Below are positions 1 through 9,573 of a stretch of DNA of 64,000 bases, piece by piece. The notes below the pieces were generated by a model. It ran no database searches. It was not told where the DNA came from and saw nothing but the letters and a program-made list of their open reading frames with translations. The stretch's first letter is position 1, and every line of letters begins with the position of its first letter. A program made the translations under genes and the position numbers. Origin of the DNA: Triatoma infestans (Eukaryota; Arthropoda; Insecta; Hemiptera; Reduviidae); the NCBI GenBank assembly GCA_011037195.1, contig JAAEAF010001111.1:62001-126000 (forward strand), given 5' to 3'.

Positions 1-111
1 TTTATTATAACTATTATACTTATATTAGGTAAAATATCTAAGGACTCACAATTATCTTATTTTTTTCAGTTATAGCGATTTTTCTTGTAGCTGTACCTTA
101 TAAATAATTGG

Positions 112-140
112 TACTAGGGCTGCTATTTATATTTCTGGCC
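112..140 (+). repeat. Mariner left terminal inverted repeat
   Basis: Begins with the TA target copy, then CTAGGGCTGC and a TTTATATTT core, ending TGGCC. It pairs with the reverse complement of 1383-1411. Mismatches are at TIR positions 4, 13, 14 and 24. Confidence 0.88.
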
Positions 141-1409
141 TTGGTAACACTGATTGTTGCTAGGCACCAGCTGATGTTTCCAGTGAGTGCAACCTTCACA
201 TTGTTAAACATAACCTCAACCAAAACATTTTGTCATTTCATTGTTGTTAGTGTTAGTGATAGCAGGTTGAAAAAGTGATCTTAGGAGAAAATGGAATTAA
301 CTCGTGAACATTTTCGTGCAATAATTTTTCATAACTTTCGACGTGGCCTGACACGACAACAGTGCACAGATGAACTTAATTCCTTATATGGTAATGAAGC
401 ACCTTCTTACAGCACCATTAAAAACTGGTATAACGAATTCAATCGTGGCCGACGATCACTCCAGGACGAATCCCGTGAAGGTCGTCCAACAACGGTTGTT
501 GTGCCAGAAAACGTCGATGCTGTGCATGAGCTAATAAAGCATGATCGTCATGTAACATATCGCGAGATTGAAGCATCTTTAGGCATTAGTATGACAAGCA
601 TCAATAAGATTTTGCATGAACATTTGCATGTGAAAAAGGTTTGTTCGCGTTGGATACCGCATAACCTGACAAACGCACAAAAGGATGCTCGTGTTGATTG
701 GTGCAAGAAAATGTTGAAGAAATTCGCTCAAGGTGCATCAAAAGCAGTTTATAATATCTGCACAGGTGACGAATCATGGATATACACATATGATCCTGAA
801 ACAGAACAGCAATCCACCGTATGGGTCTTTCAAGACGAGCCCAACCCAACCAAAGTTGTTCGTGGAAGAAGCACATCAAAGCAAATGGTTGCCTGTTTCT
901 TCGGCATTACCGGTCATGTGGCGACTGTGCCATTAGAGGAACGTAAGACGGTCAATTCGGAATGGTACACCACTATTTGTTTGCCAGAAGTCTTTGAGAA
1001 ACTTCGGGAAAAGTCAAAAAAAAGACGCATCATTCTGCATCACGACAGTGCGAGCTGCCACCGATCGGCTGAAACAATGGAGTTTTTGACAGGGCAAAAC
1101 ATTGAATTGATGGGTCATCCACCGTACAGCCCTGATTTGGCACCTAATGATTTCTTTTTGTTCCCGAACATCAAGAAAAAACTACGTGGACAACGGTTTC
1201 CTACTCCTGAAGAAGCAGTTGCTGCATTCAAAACCCATGTTTTAGAAGTACCTAAATCGGAGTGGAAAAAGTGCTTTGAAAATTGGTTCCAACGCATGCA
1301 AAAGTGTATTCATCTTCATGGGGAATATTTTGAAAAACAATAAAATCGATTTTGTCTTTAAATGCTTGTGTTTTCATCCTTAGGCCACAAATATAAAGCG
1401 CAGCCCTCG
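114..1409 (+). mobile_element. Mariner (Tc1/mariner) transposon, complete
   Basis: A 1296-bp element bounded by TA dinucleotides (112-113 and 1410-1411) and by ~29-bp imperfect terminal inverted repeats that match at 25 of 29 positions. One intact transposase ORF fills most of it. Length, TA target and one-gene layout are those of a standard mariner. With an undisrupted ORF and both ends present, this copy is potentially autonomous or only recently silenced. Four mismatches between the two TIRs suggest some age, or the natural asymmetry seen in many mariners. Confidence 0.93.
291..1343 (+). CDS. Mariner transposase (DD34D), intact, 350 aa
   Basis: Cut-and-paste transposase that binds the TIRs and inserts into TA dinucleotides. 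The N-terminal ~115 residues form the paired-type helix-turn-helix region; the linker motif WIPHNL is at 121-126. The catalytic triad is complete: D160 in GDESW, D252 in HHDSASCH and D287 in YSPDLAPND, with exactly 34 residues between the last two. The C-terminal part runs through PEEAV and ends EYFEKQ. The 350-residue length is normal for the family. Start chosen at the ATG after a 5' UTR of ~180 bp from the TIR. The stop codon overlaps an AATAAA-like sequence. The protein resembles the vertumnana-type mariners common in insects, but I assign that subfamily only tentatively. No stop, frameshift or missing catalytic residue is visible. Confidence 0.95.
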   Translation: MELTREHFRAIIFHNFRRGLTRQQCTDELNSLYGNEAPSYSTIKNWYNEFNRGRRSLQDESREGRPTTVVVPENVDAVHELIKHDRHVTYREIEASLGISMTSINKILHEHLHVKKVCSRWIPHNLTNAQKDARVDWCKKMLKKFAQGASKAVYNICTGDESWIYTYDPETEQQSTVWVFQDEPNPTKVVRGRSTSKQMVACFFGITGHVATVPLEERKTVNSEWYTTICLPEVFEKLREKSKKRRIILHHDSASCHRSAETMEFLTGQNIELMGHPPYSPDLAPNDFFLFPNIKKKLRGQRFPTPEEAVAAFKTHVLEVPKSEWKKCFENWFQRMQKCIHLHGEYFEKQ

Positions 1410-1411
1410 TA
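1383..1411 (-). repeat. Mariner right terminal inverted repeat
   Basis: The reverse complement reads TACGAGGGCTGCGC followed by TTTATATTTGTGGCC and matches the left TIR at 25 of 29 positions. The outer TA at 1410-1411 is the second copy of the target dinucleotide. Confidence 0.88.
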
Positions 1412-2206
1412 GAATTCAAATTTGACTAAATTTGTATTCTTGATTTCGAGGTCAAGTAACGTACATGGGCATACTTGCATACGGCAATTGACCTCGGAGA
1501 TCAGAACAAAACTATCTTGTTCGGTCATGTTTACTTTTGCGAAACCTTTTTTTTTTTTCAACTAAAGGTGATTTGGTTGGCTGTGGGTGTAATATGTAAT
1601 GCTTATAGTTTGACTATCGACCGTTTTTATACAAAAAAAAAACCGATGTTTTGGAGGACATAGTCCATATTCTTCAGGGGATCTAAATACAAAAAAATGT
1701 GTATTATTACATGAAAGTAAAATAAAATGAAGAAAATAATATAAATAAATGATACAAAAATAAAGGAATAACAAAATATGATTTGGAAAAGCAATGTAGA
1801 TAAAGAGAGAATAGAAAAAGGATAATAATGAAAATGCTATAAATAAAAGAAAGAGAATAATGGAGTTGTGTGTCAATAGGAAAACAAGAACAAAAATATT
1901 TTGAAATGCCCGACGACCATTTAATGGAGAGAAGGAGTGGGGGAAGGAATTTTAATATTGGAAATGAGCAGGCCGGTTTAATTTTAGGGGCATTTTTTTT
2001 TTTTTAGCTTGTTTTTAATTATTTATGTTTATTTTTGGAAAAAAAAAAGGAGAGTTGGGGGTTGGTTCTTTATTTTAACTTTCCTTAGTACATATTTGTA
2101 TTTGCGTCCTAGATTTAACAAATAACTAAATTGTGTTTTAGTTTTATTATTTTTTTGTTTTGCGAAATTATTTTCATAAATATTTTTTTTGCTTCACAAA
2201 AAAAAA
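1412..2206. other. AT-rich flank without recognisable gene
   Basis: Short homopolymer runs and purine-rich stretches (about 1690-1930). Open frames here are short, low-complexity and resemble no family I know. Confidence 0.6.
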
Positions 2207-2499
2207 ATGACATCTCCCGACAAAATCTTAGTAGAGTTGTCAGAACGAAAACCAGCAGTGACACTAATAGTGACATTCAGCAGTGATGACTCATTTTTAG
2301 ACTTTGATTTTGAACCATCTTCGGAGGAAGCTGTAAAAGTTCTTCTGAAGAAGATGACTCCAGTGTTATTTTTAATCGGGATGTTACAAATATTCCTGGA
2401 CTATCAGGTAATCAAATAACTAATGGCACTGATCACTGTTTCGGACTTTACAGTAACGTCACTTTGGCGACCCATTACAATGACGACCCCCAAGTTTGA
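2207..2499 (+). pseudogene. Acidic ORF fragment with a frame change, unrecognised
   Basis: An ATG at 2207 opens about 45 codons rich in Asp, Glu and Ser (for example DFDFEPSSEE). At about 2340 the plausible reading shifts by +1 into another Ser/Asp-rich stretch (SSEEDDSSV), followed by FNRDVTNIPG and a stop at 2497-2499. The composition recalls the acidic N-terminus of piggyBac-type transposases, but no catalytic region follows and I cannot confirm this. It may be a decayed transposon fragment or chance. Confidence 0.25.
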
Positions 2500-2622
2500 A
2501 GAATACTTTCAGCACCATTTTAATACATTTAACTGATAATGAAAGTAGTGAATTTCAAATATTCCCTTGATTCCCTTACAATCGAAAATACATTAAAACT
2601 GGACCCAATACAGACACATTCA

Positions 2623-2849
2623 AGTTATGTTACAGGAACCCTGACTAGCCTTTTTAAAAAGAGTTTTATTAGAAATTACAATACAACAATAATAATAATA
2701 ACTGCACAATTGATTATATATATGAAATTAGATGTGAACTGTCTGGTGGTGAGTTGAGAACTGCCTGTCCGCTGGTCGGTGGCTGTATTTATATGAAATC
2801 AGCCTCCGCTGATTCAGCATTGGTACTTTTCCATAGATGAGTCATAACT
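2623..2849 (-). repeat. 3' LTR of the errantivirus-type element
   Basis: 227 bp with inverted ends (AGTTATG and CATAACT). On the minus strand it holds a TATA-like CATATAAATA and, further on, an AATAAA-type poly(A) signal (TAATAAAAC). Nearly identical to 9573-9800 over its R/U5 half, divergent over U3. Confidence 0.93.
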
Positions 2850-2860
2850 CCTCCCTCCTT
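2850..2860 (-). promoter_or_regulatory. Polypurine tract for plus-strand priming
   Basis: The minus strand reads AAGGAGGGAGG directly before the 3' LTR start AGTTATG. The env C-terminal reading frame ends immediately upstream, as expected for a compact retroelement. Confidence 0.85.
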
Positions 2861-3225
2861 AAGTTTGGAGCTCCTGCGACAAATGGCATGAGAGTCCGGG
2901 GTAGACTGTGGCTGGTGTTGGCTGTAGAGGCATGATTTGCGGCTGGGTTCCACCTTGCTGTGGGTTTGGGTTCCTTCTACAGACACAGTAGATATAAAAG
3001 AAACATAATGATAATAATAGGAGGGCTATCGTCGTTATGAGGGAGTAGTAAATAGTCGCTGAACTCCTGGGTATCTCTTCCAGGTGTTCCAGTGGTTCCA
3101 TTCTGAGGTTAATTTGATGCAAGTCTTCGAATGATATGTTCAGGTTGGTGTGCGTGTACACAGGGGCAGTAGTTAATATACCCTTGGAGTCCTTGTATAT
3201 GTGGATGGCTCTGCTTCTAGTATGG
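2859..3225 (-). pseudogene. Env C-terminal part with membrane anchor, out of frame
   Basis: This frame continues the envelope protein after a frameshift. It holds a hydrophobic membrane span (around SLITTIALLLLSLCFFYIY) followed by a cytoplasmic tail rich in Pro and Gln, and stops just before the polypurine tract. Its codons start one nucleotide earlier than those of the upstream env frame, as expected after a one-base deletion (or equivalent) at about 3185-3225. As it stands, the envelope protein encoded upstream would lack its anchor. Confidence 0.8.
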
Positions 3226-4444
3226 TCTCGTCTTTGGTCAGCTTTATGAGGCTAGTATTAGTGAGGAACCTGGTATTGTTGCGGTTGCCTTTGTTCACTA
3301 CTATTCTCTTAGTTCTGAAAGTTAGGTAGTAGTCAATAAAAGGGATGTATTTGATGAAGGGTGCACTTGATGTATATACTGTCTTGCATGCTACTAGGTC
3401 GAGGTTGGTGATGATCTGACGAATGCAGTCGTTTTGGATGCCGGTTTTGTTGTGGCAGTACATAGCGCTGTTGATTTCTTCACAGGTAGCTGTAAATAAC
3501 TCATCTTGGTTTTTTAGGATCAAAGGTGGGTGGACATGAATTGTCAGGAGGTGATTGTTCCTTTCTATAGGATAGGACAGAAGGAAATACGTTTCAAGAG
3601 GAGAGGTTTTTAGTGGAACGTTGATAAAGTAGAAGATGTTCCATTTCTTTATCGAGCAGTGTACCTTGCTCAATTGCCAAAGTGCTTCTATGTCCGGGGT
3701 TAGGAATGTTACATTATGAGTTTTTCGCAGTGACTCGAGATCTCTGAGAAGAAAGATGCTGGAATGTATTGTGTTTAGTCTACAGAATTCCAGAGAGTTT
3801 TCGATGTCGTCAATTTTGTTGGCGATAAGGACCAGGTTGAAGAAGATAGAATTAAATTGCTGGTTTAGTTCAATTTGGTTTACTATAGGGTTGGAGAAGA
3901 AGGTGGTCATTTTTTCGTTGTTGTTGCGTATAATCTGAATGTCATGGTTGAATTCGTCGATTACTTTTTTGTTTATTGCCATCTGATTTTTTAGGTTGTT
4001 TTGGAGGTGAAAACTGTTACGTTCGATTGTGTTTATAATTTTGTCGTACCTTTCTTTGTCGTCACTGTCCATATTTCCGGTTAGCCAGGATATGGCTTTA
4101 CCTAGGCCGTTGATGAGTCCACGTTTAGGTCTGGATTTGTTGAGAGTTAAATGATCTAACTTATTTCGAAGGTAGTAATAATATTTAAAGAGCGACTTTA
4201 TCTGGTTTGTTTTGTTGAGATGATATGTAGTGCTAATCACGTTAAGAGTCTTATCTAGTTCTACGTCAAGTAGTTGTATGTCCGCGATATGAATGAAAGT
4301 GTAGTATCTGTCTATGACGTAAGCTGAATTAAGTGCGATGGGCAAAACCCCAGGTCCCTGCATGAGTTTGGTTATCTGGAGGCCGTTGGCTACATTCCCC
4401 GCCGTCAGCAGTATCGTTATCGGCAGTAGGAATGTGTGAGTCAT
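3173..4444 (-). CDS. env: Envelope fusion protein (errantivirus Env), truncated by frameshift
   Basis: Encodes 423 residues of an insect-retroelement envelope protein, homologous in plan to baculovirus F proteins and gypsy Env. A hydrophobic signal peptide covers about residues 1-21. A furin-type site RPKR lies at 105-108 and is followed by the conserved fusion-peptide start GLINGLGKAISWLTGNMD. A long helical, Asn-rich segment follows, then a Cys-bearing region. The frame ends prematurely at 3173-3175, and the transmembrane anchor lies in another frame (2859-3225), so this copy would give a soluble, presumably non-functional product. Its start overlaps the end of the pol C-terminal frame; in related elements env is made from a spliced mRNA. 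The missing anchor is a mutation of this copy unless it is an assembly error. Confidence 0.88.
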   Translation of the reverse strand: MTHTFLLPITILLTAGNVANGLQITKLMQGPGVLPIALNSAYVIDRYYTFIHIADIQLLDVELDKTLNVISTTYHLNKTNQIKSLFKYYYYLRNKLDHLTLNKSRPKRGLINGLGKAISWLTGNMDSDDKERYDKIINTIERNSFHLQNNLKNQMAINKKVIDEFNHDIQIIRNNNEKMTTFFSNPIVNQIELNQQFNSIFFNLVLIANKIDDIENSLEFCRLNTIHSSIFLLRDLESLRKTHNVTFLTPDIEALWQLSKVHCSIKKWNIFYFINVPLKTSPLETYFLLSYPIERNNHLLTIHVHPPLILKNQDELFTATCEEINSAMYCHNKTGIQNDCIRQIITNLDLVACKTVYTSSAPFIKYIPFIDYYLTFRTKRIVVNKGNRNNTRFLTNTSLIKLTKDETILEAEPSTYTRTPRVY

Positions 4445-4706
4445 TGTTTTTATCTGCGTCTGTAACAGAGATAATTTGTTGTGTGAACTTCCTTGGTCTT
4501 TTTAGTAGATTAGGATGCACTTTAAAAGATTTCTTTTGTACTGTAGCTAATTTAGTTTCCCTAGAATAATTTCCTCTTTTGAATTTGGGTTTAGCTTTTC
4601 CGTATTGCTTATCCCTAATAAACATTTCTCCCTCTGGTATTTCGATTTTTTCCCTAGTTTTGTTTAGTTTGTTTGTACGGGTCTCTTTCTCTTTATCAAT
4701 TTTTTT
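4329..4706 (-). pseudogene. pol: Pol C-terminal tail (integrase end) in shifted frame
   Basis: After the pol frame stops at 4696, a shifted frame carries the expected basic integrase C-terminus (for example TNKLNKTREK, then PKFKRGNYSR). The switch coincides with a run of seven A on the minus strand (4700-4706). Codon phase fits one extra A. This may be a true inactivating indel or a homopolymer sequencing error. The frame overlaps the start of env before ending at 4329. Confidence 0.75.
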
Positions 4707-7700
4707 CTTTTATTACGCGAGCTATTAACTCCTTGTCGTCATGATATTCTTTGACTCGTTGTTCTAGAATTAGGTCTTCTGCGTATGTATTGGGCTGTAT
4801 CCCGAAAGTAATTTCATTAGGTGTCATAGTCAAGTTAGAGTTTATAGAGTTGTTGTACGCTATTAACGCTAGTCTTAGAGTTTTGTATATGGGGCAGTTC
4901 TTTTGTCTGTATACTATGTTCATAATTTCTATGAGGGTTGAGTGTGCTCGGTTTATCAGTCCGTTGGAGTCTGAGTGGTTAGGGGTCGTGAAGTGTGTTT
5001 CTATGTTATTGTATTTTAAGAAATTCTCTACCAGTCCATTTTTAAATTCCGTACCATTGTCAAATTGAATCGTTTTGGGGCACGGGAATATGCTGAGGTA
5101 GTTTTCTAGTGAATTGACAATTTCATTTGCGGATGCCGTTTTGATTAGATAACCATACAGTTTTCTTGAAAAACAGTCTATCATAGTGAAAATTTGCTTT
5201 CCGTCGTAGTGTAGTATGTCTCCTTGGAGTTTTTCGAATGGTTTAGAGGGTGTAGGTGTAAGTTCGTAAACTTGTCTAATTGGTTTGCGTTCGTATTTGA
5301 CTTCCTTGCACAGGGAACAATTGTTAATTACTTTTGTTACGTGTTCTAGCATTTTTGGCCAGTAGTAACGTTTAGTTAGAGCTCTGTATACTTCATGTAT
5401 GCCACGGTGTGCAGTTTTGCCAATGTGATAATTTTGAATGGTTTCTTCTTGTTCAGAGGGGTCGGTTATGTCTAGTCTTTTGGTATAGTAGCGTTTGATT
5501 TTGACTGTTGGAAATTTGTCTTTTATTATGTCAGACAGGTGGGCAAAGATTTGGTCGTATATCTGTTCGTCAATGGAGTTCTCGATAGGAGGGGAACACA
5601 GGACGCCGTACGTATGATTTGGTTGTAAGTATTCTAAGCAGTATTCGTCTATGTCGTTAGAGTATGGGTACCTGGTGTACCAATTGTACCGAGTTTTATT
5701 GAAAGGTCTATTGATCGGAATTTTCGTCTCGGGGTTGCCTCGGGTTAGGATAATTTGGAATTTTTCCACGTTAATGCAGCGGGTTTTGTCGTCAATTATT
5801 TTAATTTGGCTGTTAGAGGATTCTTGGGAGTGTTGGGTTTGTAGTCTTTCATTGTCGTCTTCGGCGTTAATGTTTTCGTTTTCGGCGGTAGTGTCTTCGT
5901 TGTCGTCTTCAGCGGTAATGTTAAGGGTTCTGGCTAGGTCTTCTAGGATGTCGTCGCTATTTTCAGGTGAAGGGGCAGAGAGGAATTCAGTTAGGACTTC
6001 TTCTGGATTTGGAGAGGTGGTTTCTAAGGCGTTAAGGTGTTGTTCCTCTGGTGGGTTTCGTGATAGTGCGTCTGCTACTACGTTAGTCTTTCCCTGTACG
6101 TACTTGACGTCGAAGTCAAAGTCTGCTAGTTGTAGTTTCCATCGTATGAGCTTAGAATTTGGTTCTTTTAGGTTGTGTAGCCATTGTAATGGTTTATGGT
6201 CAGTCTGTATAGTAAATTTACGTCCGTAGATGTATGGTCTAAAGTGTTTGCAGGCCCAAACTATGGCCAGTAGTTCTTTTTCTATAGTGGAATAGTTTTC
6301 CTCCTGTCTATTTAGTGTGCGAGAGACAAAGGAAATAGGGAGGTCTTTTCCGTCTATGTTCTGGGATAGGACTGCTCCTATAGCATAATTGGAGGCGTCT
6401 GTTGTAAGGAGAAAAGGCTTTTCGAAGTCCGGTAGTCGTAAGATAGGGCTGTTCTGTAGAAGGGATTTGAGGGTTTCAAAAGCTTTTTTGTAGTCGTCGT
6501 CAATCACTAAGGTTCTGTTTTTCCTGAGTGCGAGAGTCAGTGGTCTAGCTATTTTAGCGTAATTTTTTATCATCTTACGGTAGCCAGTTAGTCCTAGAAA
6601 CTGTTTGATTTGTTTTTCTGTTTTAGGGAGAGGGAATTTTGCAATGGCTTCTAACTTTGCCGGGTTTGGTTGTATTCCTTTGTCTGATATAATGTGTCCT
6701 AGGAAGAGTAGTTCTCTATTGCAGAACTCAGTTTTGTCCAGCTGTATCTTTAAGTTATGTTGTTTTAGTTTCTCAAAAACCGTCTTAAGGTGTTTTACGT
6801 GTTCGTCCAGATTGTCGGAGAAAATTATAATGTCGTCCATGTACACCAGTACGTTAGGGATCCTAGAAAAAATGGAATTCATGGCCCTCTGAAAAGTGGG
6901 GGGTGCATTCTTAAGTCCGAAGGGTAGGCGTAAGAACTCGTAATGTCCGTCTTCTGTAGAGAACGCTGTCTTGGGGATTGATTCGGGGTCCATTTCAATC
7001 TGATGGAATCCCGAAGCTAAGTCAATGGCTGAAAAGTAAGTCGCGCGTCCTATTTTGCCGAATAAGTCCTCAATGTTAGGAAGGGGGAATTTGTCTTCGA
7101 TTGTCTTGTTGTTGAGTTTGCGGTAGTCTATGACCATTCTTATTTTCTTTTTACCGGAGGCGTCTGGTTTCTTTGGTACTACCCAAATTGGGCTGTTGTA
7201 GGGGGAGTTCGAGTGCTGTATAATTTTGTTCTCTAGTAGTTTGTCAATTTCGACTTGTACGTCTTTCCGGTAGACTTCCGGGTATCTATAATTTCGGGTG
7301 TATACCGGGTTTTCGTCGGTGGTTCTTATTTTGTGTTTTAAGAGATTGGTAGAACTTAGGCGATCATTTTCTCTTTTTATTATTTGGGGATATTCTTGAA
7401 GTAATTTAGTTATTTTTCCCTTTTCTTCTTTGTTTATGTGGCTAGTTCTAATTAAAGTAGGGATTTCCTTTTTTATTTCGTTTAAGACAGGATCACCGGA
7501 CATTTCGGGACAATTGGTCATTACTATGTCGGGGATGTCTGTACAAATTTCTTGCGGTTCGTCAACATCCATCGGTTCGGGGCAAATGGCCATTACTTCT
7601 TTGGATTCGACTTCGCATAGAATTTTATTATTACTAATGTTATAAAGGCCTTCTTTTACCGTGACCTTATCATTTAATTTTATATTCTCCTTAATTAGTC

Positions 7701-8199
7701 CATATTTTAATTCCTTATTTTTTACTGGTAACTCTATAAGATTAATTCCCTGTTCCAGATTTACTATGTCCGAATTGGTTTCAGGGATTTCAAGCGTAAA
7801 TTTTAAAGGGATTATACCCTGAGGGTAGGAAAGGATATTCTTATTTAGATCTATGCTCATTCCTAGTGCCTGCATAGTTTTGTGTCCTAGTAGTATGTCG
7901 TATTTGTCAGAGAAGGGGAATACATGGAATTTAGTGTCTAAGTCGACGTGGAACGTGTCTTGAATGTTAAAGGTGCAAGATTGTTCTCCATTCTTTTTCC
8001 CAGCGGGTGTGGTTATTATGAATGGGTCATTAGATAGTGTGATGTCAGTCGGGACAACGTTAGGATTTATATAGTTTTCCGCGGATCCGGTGTCAATGAG
8101 CCATTTCAGTCCGTATCTGTCTTCGAAGTGTGGGAGAGACTTGTCTACTAGGTTTAGATTGTATTCGGGGGGCCTTCTTGGCTCCCGTGGCCAACGTCT
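4696..8199 (-). pseudogene. pol: Pol polyprotein: protease, RT, RNase H, integrase (damaged)
   Basis: Read in the -1 frame relative to gag, open from the slippery site at 8199-8205 for about 1168 codons. The protease has the active-site sequence LIDTGS (DTGS at 8083-8094). The RT palm has FSAIDLASGFHQI, the LPFGLKNAPPTFQ box and YMDD at 6832-6843. RNase H follows with TTDASNYAIG, an ENYSTIEKELLA Glu and TDHKPLQWL. Integrase has the HHCC zinc region (HIGKTAHRGIH and CSLCKE), first Asp in GDILHYDG and second Asp in FDNGTEF (5059-5061). The third catalytic residue, normally Glu 36 positions later, is Asn (codon 4951-4953, in SNGLINRAHS). With the premature stop at 4696 this makes pol inactive as written. 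There is no ATG at the true start, as expected for frameshift expression. Confidence 0.9.
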
Positions 8200-9299
8200 A
8201 AAAAATGATCGAACTTTTCTGTTACTTTTTCGAGGGATTTTTCTAAGCGGGTAATTCTGTCGTTATATGAGTTGTCAGATTCCGAATAATTTTCCGATGG
8301 CTGGTCCTGTTGGCAGTGAGTCAGTTCATGCGGTGAAATGTAATCTTTAAACCGGGGTCTGCCGGCCGTACGCATAGATACTGTGTTCTGAGAAAAGTAG
8401 CCAGGAGGTAGTCTGGGTCGATTAAAGGGGTGTTCAGGATTGTTTGGATGATTAGGATGGTAGGATTGTCCAACGTTCGGTCGTTGCGGTTGGGACTGGT
8501 AACGAGAGGTCTGAGGAGTAGGTTCTATAGGTTTGGGATTATATTCAATTGGTTTGTACTGGTAGCTAGGGGCTTGAGCCCTGGGGACGCTTGGTACAAA
8601 ATGTTGTGGGCTTGGTCTGTAAGAGTATTGCTGTCTGTAAGGCTGTTGGGGCTGGTTGTAAGGATTTGCTTTTCTGAAGGGTTGGTTAGGCTTTTTAGGG
8701 CCGTAGGAGGAATTTAAATTAGCCACAATAAAAGAACATTTGTTATAAATTATGCTCCGCACTTCGTCTAGAGTGTTGGGGTCGAATATCATGATATGGT
8801 TGCTTAATGTAGGAGGCAAGCATTTGTAGACATGAAAAATTATTTCTTTGTCTACTCTTGTTATTATTTGTTTTAGTGTGTCTGCTGTGAGTCCGTCCAG
8901 TTTAAGTCTAATATAAACCAAATTGCGCAGTTCCTGTATCCTATTGACGAAGTCAATGGGAGACTCTCTAGCATGCATTTTCGTTTGGAAAATTTCATCT
9001 TTTAATATCTCGTAAGATCTCGAGTCGGCAAAACTTTCTCTTAAGTATTTTAATAAATTTAGTAAGTGGTCTACGTTATTAGAAAGGAGTACGTTTCTAG
9101 CAGGTCCTACTAATCTACTTTTTACTTTTATGAACAAGATATTATGATTATAGTCTCGTTCCGCTATATTCTCTGCACAAACTGTAGCGTAAGCACTTTC
9201 CACAATTTCACAAAAGAACGCCAGCTCTGAAGGGTTTCCGTCGAAGTAGGGAATGTGGTCATAGTCCTCTTTGGAGATTTTATAATTTATTTGGGCCAT
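8154..9299 (-). CDS. gag: Gag of errantivirus-type element, 381 aa
   Basis: Capsid/nucleocapsid precursor. The N-terminal ~190 residues are the capsid-like part (YFDGNPSELAFF, RESPIDFVNRIQEL). The C-terminal half is rich in Pro, Gln, Tyr and Arg and has no CCHC zinc knuckle, which is normal for gypsy-group errantiviruses, where basic/QP-rich tails bind RNA. A short charged coiled-coil-like segment (ITRLEKSLEKVTEKFDHF) precedes the stop. The frame is intact. The ATG at 9299 is the first of the ORF, about 270 bp after the primer-binding site. Pol follows in the -1 frame, with the slippery site ~45 nt before the gag stop. Confidence 0.9.
   Translation of the reverse strand: MAQINYKISKEDYDHIPYFDGNPSELAFFCEIVESAYATVCAENIAERDYNHNILFIKVKSRLVGPARNVLLSNNVDHLLNLLKYLRESFADSRSYEILKDEIFQTKMHARESPIDFVNRIQELRNLVYIRLKLDGLTADTLKQIITRVDKEIIFHVYKCLPPTLSNHIMIFDPNTLDEVRSIIYNKCSFIVANLNSSYGPKKPNQPFRKANPYNQPQQPYRQQYSYRPSPQHFVPSVPRAQAPSYQYKPIEYNPKPIEPTPQTSRYQSQPQRPNVGQSYHPNHPNNPEHPFNRPRLPPGYFSQNTVSMRTAGRPRFKDYISPHELTHCQQDQPSENYSESDNSYNDRITRLEKSLEKVTEKFDHFLDVGHGSQEGPPNTI
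8199..8205 (-). promoter_or_regulatory. -1 ribosomal frameshift heptamer TTTTTTA (gag-pol)
   Basis: On the minus strand gag reads CAT TTT TTA GAC, so the heptamer T TTT TTA is in the correct X XXY YYZ phase. The pol frame is open in -1 from here. Four nucleotides downstream a short stem (TTGGC...GCCAA, 7-nt loop) could act as the pausing structure. Confidence 0.8.
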
Positions 9300-9555
9300 T
9301 TCGGGGATCGTTTGGATAGTTTCTTTAGGAATGATTAATTTAGAAGGTTTAAGGACAGATGAGTTACTTACAGATTTTAGGCGTTGTTGTTGACTCGCCA
9401 GCTTGCCGTTCTTCAGTCGTCTGGGGATGGTCCTGGTTCCTGTGGGTTGAGTACTGCGAACAAGCCACTGATGTGGGAGCTGCTAGTCTTCTTTCAATGT
9501 GGGACAAATGGTCGCACGGTGAGACAAATGGTCGCACTAGACTTGAGCCTTCGCA

Positions 9556-9573
9556 GTCCCTGTTCGGGCGCCA
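9556..9573 (-). promoter_or_regulatory. Primer-binding site, tRNA-Lys(UUU) type
   Basis: The minus strand reads TGGCGCCCGAACAGGGAC, a perfect 18-nt match to the 3' end of animal tRNA-Lys3. Its first T overlaps the last base of the 5' LTR, an arrangement known in errantiviruses. Confidence 0.92.

Noticed and set aside
5651..6229. A 192-codon plus-strand open frame
   Set aside because: It is the antisense shadow of pol (RNase H and integrase region).
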